Below are positions 6,849 through 10,443 of a DNA stretch of 10,443 bases, piece by piece. The stretch covers positions 1 to 10,443 of the forward strand of contig JAJAYU010000226.1 in the NCBI GenBank assembly GCA_026786125.1, written 5' to 3'. Source of the DNA: Chamaesiphon sp. GTDB lineage: Bacteria > Cyanobacteriota > Cyanobacteriia > Cyanobacteriales > Chamaesiphonaceae. Position numbers and translations under genes: made by a program. The notes beneath the pieces were generated by a model. The model had not been told where the DNA came from and did no database searches. It saw only the letters and a list, made by a program, of their open reading frames with translations. Numbering within the stretch: position 1 is the stretch's first letter; each line of letters begins with the position of its first letter.

Positions 6849-8291
6849 TTATTTGACCTCACGCGCAGTAGGAGTAACGCCAAAATTCATGCGGACGATG
6901 CCCCCAGGAGCCAGTTTTACTAATCGCGATCGACTATTACGTTCTTTGAAGTAGAGATTGGGAGCGAGACTATATCCAGGCAGACTAGTAAGATCGATCG
7001 TGCCAGAGCGAGCACCAGCGACTACGGCTTGGACTGAGAACAGCCCATTGGCATCAGTGGTAATCCGGTTGCCGTCATCCATATAAATCACCGCATTGGG
7101 AATCCCTGGTTCATTCGCTTGTTGTTGCCCATCAAAATTTTTGTCTACAAATACCCGCCCGACGATCGTGCCTGTATCCCGAATCAAACCCTGACGAATA
7201 CTCAATAAATGTGTAGCGGGACCATCGATAATTCTGCCCGTACTATCTTCCAAAACTGCGCTATTCTGTCCGGTACCGCGAATAGCATCGGCATCTAAAG
7301 TAACGGCGTAGACTAGATTGACGACTTTCCGAGCGGGAAGCGAAAATCCAGGTGCGCTGAACTTGAAGGAAGCTGTTTGACCAACTTGAGTCAGATTGAT
7401 ATTATTGATATTGGTGGTGCCGAGACTCGCTCGAATCGAATCAGGGCGGAGGAACATCCCCAGTGGCAGCGTATCTGCGACGATCGGATTGGGGATATCG
7501 GTATCAGAATTATTGCTGAGGGTAATCCGATAAACGACCGTATCGCCTGGTTCGGCGGTAGCTCGATCGGCAGTTTTGACGATCTTGGCGGGTTGAGATT
7601 CACAGATACCTACGCCGACTAGTCCAATTCGGGCAGCATCAGCGATCGAGATTGACGCTTTTTTGACATTGCTCTCGGTGGTACTAAGTGGTTTGCCATC
7701 GAGAGAGGTGGCTTGATAGCTGAGGGTAGTCCCATCAAAACCAGTGATGTCAATAACCACGCGGCGTTCGCCATAGCTGGAATTTTCAGGAATCTTGACG
7801 ACGAGAATATAACTCTTGCCAACTACCGTCTGGCTGAGATTGAACAAGAAGTTGTAGCGTCCATCTGTGCTACCTGTGAGTGAAAAGGGATTGAGGTTGG
7901 TACTATTGGGTTCAAGCCCGCCTGTTGCTAAGGTGGTGCGATCGAGTGCGACAATCGAGGTCGGGTTGATTCGATCGATCGTGTTAAACAAGAATACGCT
8001 GTAGCCAGCATAACTAGGCAAGACCTGACCATTACAGCCTGTGATATTCCCGATCGGATCGATCAATCCATCTTTGCCATCAATAGTGACTGTAACTGTT
8101 CTGGTCTTACCATTAATTTTTGACTTGATCTTGGTATCACTGCTGACAACCTCATATTCATACTGAGCTTGGTTATAGATCTTACGAGCTTGAACCATCG
8201 GTGCCGTCAGTACAAAAGCAGCAATAACCAGCCCTCTAACACAATTTTTAAATAAGTAAGATCTTGGCCGAAAGGGCTGGAAGCTAGACAC
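6849..8291 (-). CDS. Exported DUF11 plus SdrD/CNA-B-like domain protein
   Basis: The protein has 480 residues. The start is GTG at 8291..8289, with AAAGGA ending 8 nt before it. An ATG at 8299 is closer to the Shine-Dalgarno but out of frame. A hydrophobic signal segment covers about 18-35 (RGLVIAAFVLTAPMVQA), so the protein is exported. Residues about 37-225 form an unassigned beta-rich region. A DUF11 domain covers about 232-365, with the hallmark AEPGDTVVYRITLSNNSD and VVNLVYAVTL. Residues about 372-470 read as an SdrD B-like / CNA-B-type repeat: GRVFVDKNFDGQQQANEPGI, VIYMDDGNRITTDANGLF, IDLTSLPGY. DxNxDG could bind calcium, as in SdrD. C86 and C230 are the cysteines outside the signal segment. 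The gene is 6 bp before the barrel gene, which suggests that it acts with it. DUF11 and CNA-B folds are common in adhesins and surface stalks. No enzyme motif is seen and the precise role is unknown. Confidence 0.9.
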   Translation of the reverse strand: MSSFQPFRPRSYLFKNCVRGLVIAAFVLTAPMVQARKIYNQAQYEYEVVSSDTKIKSKINGKTRTVTVTIDGKDGLIDPIGNITGCNGQVLPSYAGYSVFLFNTIDRINPTSIVALDRTTLATGGLEPNSTNLNPFSLTGSTDGRYNFLFNLSQTVVGKSYILVVKIPENSSYGERRVVIDITGFDGTTLSYQATSLDGKPLSTTESNVKKASISIADAARIGLVGVGICESQPAKIVKTADRATAEPGDTVVYRITLSNNSDTDIPNPIVADTLPLGMFLRPDSIRASLGTTNINNINLTQVGQTASFKFSAPGFSLPARKVVNLVYAVTLDADAIRGTGQNSAVLEDSTGRIIDGPATHLLSIRQGLIRDTGTIVGRVFVDKNFDGQQQANEPGIPNAVIYMDDGNRITTDANGLFSVQAVVAGARSGTIDLTSLPGYSLAPNLYFKERNSRSRLVKLAPGGIVRMNFGVTPTAREVK

Positions 8292-8299
8292 TGGTACAT

Positions 8300-8303
8300 T
8301 CCT
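8300..8303 (-). promoter_or_regulatory. Ribosome binding site deciding a GTG start
   Basis: The minus strand reads AGGA, 8 nt before the GTG at 8291. The spacing equals that of hup and of the 170-residue gene, which supports the GTG over the out-of-frame ATG at 8299. Confidence 0.6.
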
Positions 8304-8322
8304 TTGGTAACTGATTGATCGA

Positions 8323-8352
8323 GGGTTTTGAACGGTTCTGGGCGCAAAACCC
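8323..8352. repeat. 8-bp perfect inverted repeat in the spacer between two DUF11 genes
   Basis: On the plus strand GGGTTTTG (8323-8330) is mirrored by CAAAACCC (8345-8352) with a 14-nt loop. On the minus-strand transcript it folds just after the stop of the 170-residue gene and about 30 nt before the next GTG. No T-run follows, so it is not an ordinary intrinsic terminator. It could act as an mRNA stability or processing stem. Confidence 0.6.
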
Positions 8353-8362
8353 CCGTAATTGA

Positions 8363-8875
8363 CTAGCGAATCTGGACTTCGTAGCTCAGATTGCTTTGAG
8401 ATTTTGGTGCAATACTACCGACAAAAGCCCAGCGGACGTTGGTGTACTGGCTAGCAACAGCGGGCTTTTTATCGATGATTGGTTTAGCTGTATAAGTTTT
8501 GCCACCATCAATACTAAAAGTTAGATCGGCACTTTTAATTGGTGTGGCCGAATTCAACACATAGGTTGTACCTGAGCGAATTTTTTGATTGATGACAAGT
8601 TTGCTAATTGGTGTATTGCTGATATTGCTGGCAGCAATGCTATAAACGATCTCGTCCCCTGGCGTCACTTTGGTTACAGGTATTAGCTTGAAACCTTTTT
8701 TGTCGGCAATTTTTTTGGATTGGGTCAGCTTGAGAACAATTGGTTTTTTAGCTACTGCTGTCTGGGCGGTGGCTGGTTGGGTCAGTTGGCTGATGACTGG
8801 CAGGTTGCCACTAAATAGAATAGTGGTAGAAAGTGCAGTCAAAGCCAAGGTTGCAGATAATAAGCGTTTGATCAC
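8363..8875 (-). CDS. Small exported protein consisting of one DUF11-like domain
   Basis: The protein has 170 residues. The start is GTG at 8875..8873 with a strong AGGAG 8 nt upstream. A signal peptide covers about 1-38 (LLSATLALTALSTTILFSG, ending PATAQ-TA). The rest (about 44-168) is a single DUF11-like beta-sandwich with VTPGDEIVYSIAASNIS at 70-86, then TTYVLNSATP, DLTFSIDGGKTYT and the terminal strand SIAPKSQSNLSYEVQIR. The mature protein is Lys-rich and lacks cysteine. Its C-terminal layout matches the end of the large protein upstream: AP, then 13 residues ending in Q-[IV]-[RK]-stop. It may therefore be a free-standing copy of that domain. It is 71 bp before the 480-residue gene. It probably belongs to the same transcript, with a possible separate expression level set by the structured spacer upstream. 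Function unknown; a minor subunit or cap of a surface structure is one possibility. Confidence 0.88.
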   Translation of the reverse strand: MIKRLLSATLALTALSTTILFSGNLPVISQLTQPATAQTAVAKKPIVLKLTQSKKIADKKGFKLIPVTKVTPGDEIVYSIAASNISNTPISKLVINQKIRSGTTYVLNSATPIKSADLTFSIDGGKTYTAKPIIDKKPAVASQYTNVRWAFVGSIAPKSQSNLSYEVQIR

Positions 8876-8883
8876 TGAAGTTA

Positions 8884-8888
8884 CTCCT
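8884..8888 (-). promoter_or_regulatory. Strong ribosome binding site AGGAG for a GTG start
   Basis: AGGAG on the minus strand, 8 nt before the GTG at 8875. It fixes the start of the 170-residue gene. Confidence 0.75.
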
Positions 8889-8982
8889 GTAAATATGAAA
8901 GAGGTAGAGAACAGCCCCTCAAAGTTAGTATCCCCAAAGGGAATCTAAAAATTGAGTGGGTTGGAGAGTTCGTGATACCAAC

Positions 8983-9074
8983 AACGGCTAGGAGCTGAAC
9001 TTGTCGTCGTTCGGCACAGGATTATTCACTGAACAATCCCAACCGTCTCCGGATGAATTCAGCCTTGAGCCGTT
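8983..9074 (-). ncRNA. Candidate structured RNA element in the intergenic spacer
   Basis: Reading the minus strand, AACGGCT-CAAG-GCTGAA at 9074-9058 is answered by TTCAGC-TCCT-AGCCGTT at 8999-8983. This gives a 7-bp helix, a 4x4 internal loop and a 6-bp helix. These enclose about 58 nt whose centre is another hairpin, the 21-bp dyad at 9019-9039. The flanks of the inner hairpin are nearly equal (18 and 19 nt) and can add a CGG/CCG pairing. No T-run follows, so it is not a standard terminator. It begins 28 nt after the stop of the large surface-protein gene and ends 107 nt before the next start. That position suits an mRNA processing, stability or attenuation element. A small mobile-element remnant is less likely because no target duplication is visible. 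Confidence 0.45.
9019..9039. repeat. 21-bp near-perfect dyad (operator-like or RNA hairpin)
   Basis: On the plus strand the arms are GGATTATTCA and TGAACAATCC around one central base. Nine of ten positions pair as DNA, and the tenth is a G-U pair in the minus-strand RNA. It can be a hairpin with an 8-bp stem, or a binding site for a dimeric regulator. Confidence 0.7.
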
Positions 9075-9102
9075 TTTGATATGGATAGGGATCTTGATTT
9101 AG

Positions 9103-10443
9103 TTATTTGACCTGACGAGTGAAAGTGAATGTACCGAATGCGCCTGGTGCAAGGGTAGGCACAGTATCGAGGTACTCAGCGATCACTGTGTCGCCATTAG
9201 TTTTAGCTCCATTTTCATAACTAATCGCACCGTTGCTGTCTTGGGCACTATTAGGTTTGTGAGTGGTGGAAGCTCCCCAGTTATTGCCGCCAGTGCTGCC
9301 ATTCTCCAAAATCTTGATGTTATTAGCGGCTAGACCAACACTGTTGCTATTAGTAGGAACTGATTCAGAGATGTTGCTGTACTTGATTCGGTACTCGATG
9401 TACTGACCAGGTTCAGCTTTGGGTGAGCTAGCTGCGAACGGAGATACGATGGTAGTAACACCGCCTTCGATCTTGTACACTTGAGCTTCTTTGAGCATTT
9501 TCAGGTAGCCAGTGTAGAGTCGATCGATAGTGATGTTTTGAGCATCAGTAGGATCGAGGACATTATTCCCAGCAACGAGTGGGAATATTGTGGCACCAGT
9601 GCTCGGATTGGTTACTAGGGGCGCACCATTTGCAAAGGAAGTAATCGAAACTGGGAAGCCAGCCATCTGAGCAGTACCAGCAGGTAAATCAACTTCTACA
9701 CCGTAGTTAACACTGCCAGTAGTTGGAACAGTGATGCTCAGCGGTAGAGTACCTGATACTACTGGAACAAAACCACCTGTGCTAGTGTATGAGTAGGCAA
9801 CAGTGTTACCATTAGCAACAATCTTGACAATAGTGCCATTAGGTAGATCAGTTGCATTCACAGGAGAAGTAGGTAGTAGGGCTACAAACTGAGGTCGAGT
9901 AGCACCAGTCGCTTGTGACACACTATTGGTAAAGCCAGTAGATTGTGGGTTTACAGCGTTAGGGACACCAGCCGTCCATCCAGCCTGGGCGGTATCGATG
10001 GTCACAGACTTGTTGGTGAAGTCATCATTGGTCGAACCACTTGGGCCAGTAGCGGTAGGCTTATTCTCTGGACCGTTGAAAATCGCCACTGCACCAGTAA
10101 CAGCAGGCGGCACGACTGTGATAATGTTGGCTTCACCACCGGGGCCACTACCAGTGTTGGTATTTGCAGGATCTGTACCGTCAGCACCAGTTGCCACACC
10201 ATTTGTAGGCGTAGGTCCAGGAGTACCGTCTACATTTAAGTTGTTGAATTGAGCATCACCAGATTCATCCACTGCTGGCTTGGTGGGATCGGGAGCACCA
10301 TTGGTCACTGTGGTACCAAATGCCTGAGCAATATTGAGTTTAGAACCACCAGTTGCGGGAAGGTTCAGGTTTAATGTCAGAGTGAATCCAGTGACACTTG
10401 TACCTTTAGTAATCGTGCCGCTTCCACCAGTGAAAATATAACC
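9103..10443 (-). CDS. Large low-complexity surface protein with C-terminal DUF11-like domain, 3' part (runs off right edge)
   Basis: The frame is open from the right edge to the TAA at 9105..9103: 446 visible codons, with the start outside the window. The GTG at 10308 is internal, because 45 further sense codons lie before it (GYIFTGGSGTITKG onward). The composition is Gly/Thr/Asn/Pro/Ala-rich, with few charges and no cysteine, which is usual for secreted beta-rich surface proteins. An Asp/Asn/Gly-rich stretch at about 9.95-10.3 kb (DESGDAQFNN, GADGTDPANTNTGSGPGGE) could be a calcium-binding or flexible linker. The last ~134 residues (9507 to 9103) read as a DUF11-like domain, with AEPGQYIEYRIKYSNISES and the end strand TLAPGAFGTFTFTRQVK. 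It is the first gene of the visible locus, and 227 bp separate it from the next gene. It is a good candidate for the main displayed protein. I do not recognise a named family for the N-terminal visible region. Confidence 0.85.
   Translation of the reverse strand, partial: GYIFTGGSGTITKGTSVTGFTLTLNLNLPATGGSKLNIAQAFGTTVTNGAPDPTKPAVDESGDAQFNNLNVDGTPGPTPTNGVATGADGTDPANTNTGSGPGGEANIITVVPPAVTGAVAIFNGPENKPTATGPSGSTNDDFTNKSVTIDTAQAGWTAGVPNAVNPQSTGFTNSVSQATGATRPQFVALLPTSPVNATDLPNGTIVKIVANGNTVAYSYTSTGGFVPVVSGTLPLSITVPTTGSVNYGVEVDLPAGTAQMAGFPVSITSFANGAPLVTNPSTGATIFPLVAGNNVLDPTDAQNITIDRLYTGYLKMLKEAQVYKIEGGVTTIVSPFAASSPKAEPGQYIEYRIKYSNISESVPTNSNSVGLAANNIKILENGSTGGNNWGASTTHKPNSAQDSNGAISYENGAKTNGDTVIAEYLDTVPTLAPGAFGTFTFTRQVK

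Noticed and set aside
8297..8299. ATG as start of the 480-residue gene
   Set aside because: It is out of frame with the coding region and overlaps the ribosome binding site; the GTG at 8291 fits frame and spacing.
8983..9074. MITE or other small transposon with terminal inverted repeats
   Set aside because: The arms are only 7+6 bp with an internal mismatch loop. No target-site duplication flanks them and no second copy is in the window.
9103..10308. A 401-codon gene starting at the GTG at 10308
   Set aside because: The same frame stays open for 45 more codons to the window edge with composition like the rest, so the GTG is an internal valine and the gene is partial.
1..10443. CRISPR array, tRNA, rRNA, insertion sequence or phage genes
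   Set aside because: I looked for spaced repeats, tRNA-like folds and transposase motifs and saw none.

Overview
The window looks like a piece of a cyanobacterial chromosome. The copies of GCGATCGC (the HIP1 octamer typical of many cyanobacteria), the many related CGATCG-rich words, and a HU protein of ordinary bacterial type all point that way. The genus cannot be named from this sequence. Every gene I can support is on the minus strand, so the order of expression runs from the right edge to the left.

Right to centre (10443 to 1097) is one long cell-envelope locus. Its order is: (i) the 3' part of a large, low-complexity, Gly/Thr/Asn/Pro-rich surface protein ending in a DUF11-like domain; (ii) a 227-bp spacer holding a nested inverted-repeat structure; (iii) a 170-residue exported protein that is little more than one DUF11-like domain; (iv) a short spacer with an 8-bp hairpin; (v) a 480-residue exported protein with a DUF11 domain and an SdrD/CNA-B-like domain; (vi) an 809-residue protein with a signal peptide, a Pro-rich linker, two Ig-like domains (the second of Big_1/invasin type) and the start of an outer-membrane beta-barrel; (vii) a 427-residue reading frame that is the rest of that barrel plus a 70-residue Pro-rich tail; and (viii) a 679-residue beta-helix protein with an Ig-like domain and a C-terminal OmpA peptidoglycan-binding domain. 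Genes (v) to (viii) are separated by 6 bp or overlap by 4 bp, so they are almost certainly cotranscribed and translationally coupled.

Frames (vi) and (vii) meet at a TTGA overlap. The second has no signal peptide, and inserting one base at the junction gives a continuous, perfectly alternating beta-strand. They are best read as one gene of about 1,236 codons split by a one-base loss or a sequencing error. The proposed working model is that the barrel sits in the outer membrane with its Ig-like and Pro-rich parts in the periplasm. The OmpA-domain protein would tie the assembly to peptidoglycan. The DUF11-type proteins would be the exported or displayed partners. This is inference from architecture and gene order.

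The left end (1 to 1096) is ordinary: a 392-bp AT-rich non-coding spacer, a HU gene with a good ribosome binding site, and 30 bp further on the 5' part of a CobD-like threonine-phosphate decarboxylase / histidinol-phosphate aminotransferase family gene that leaves the window.
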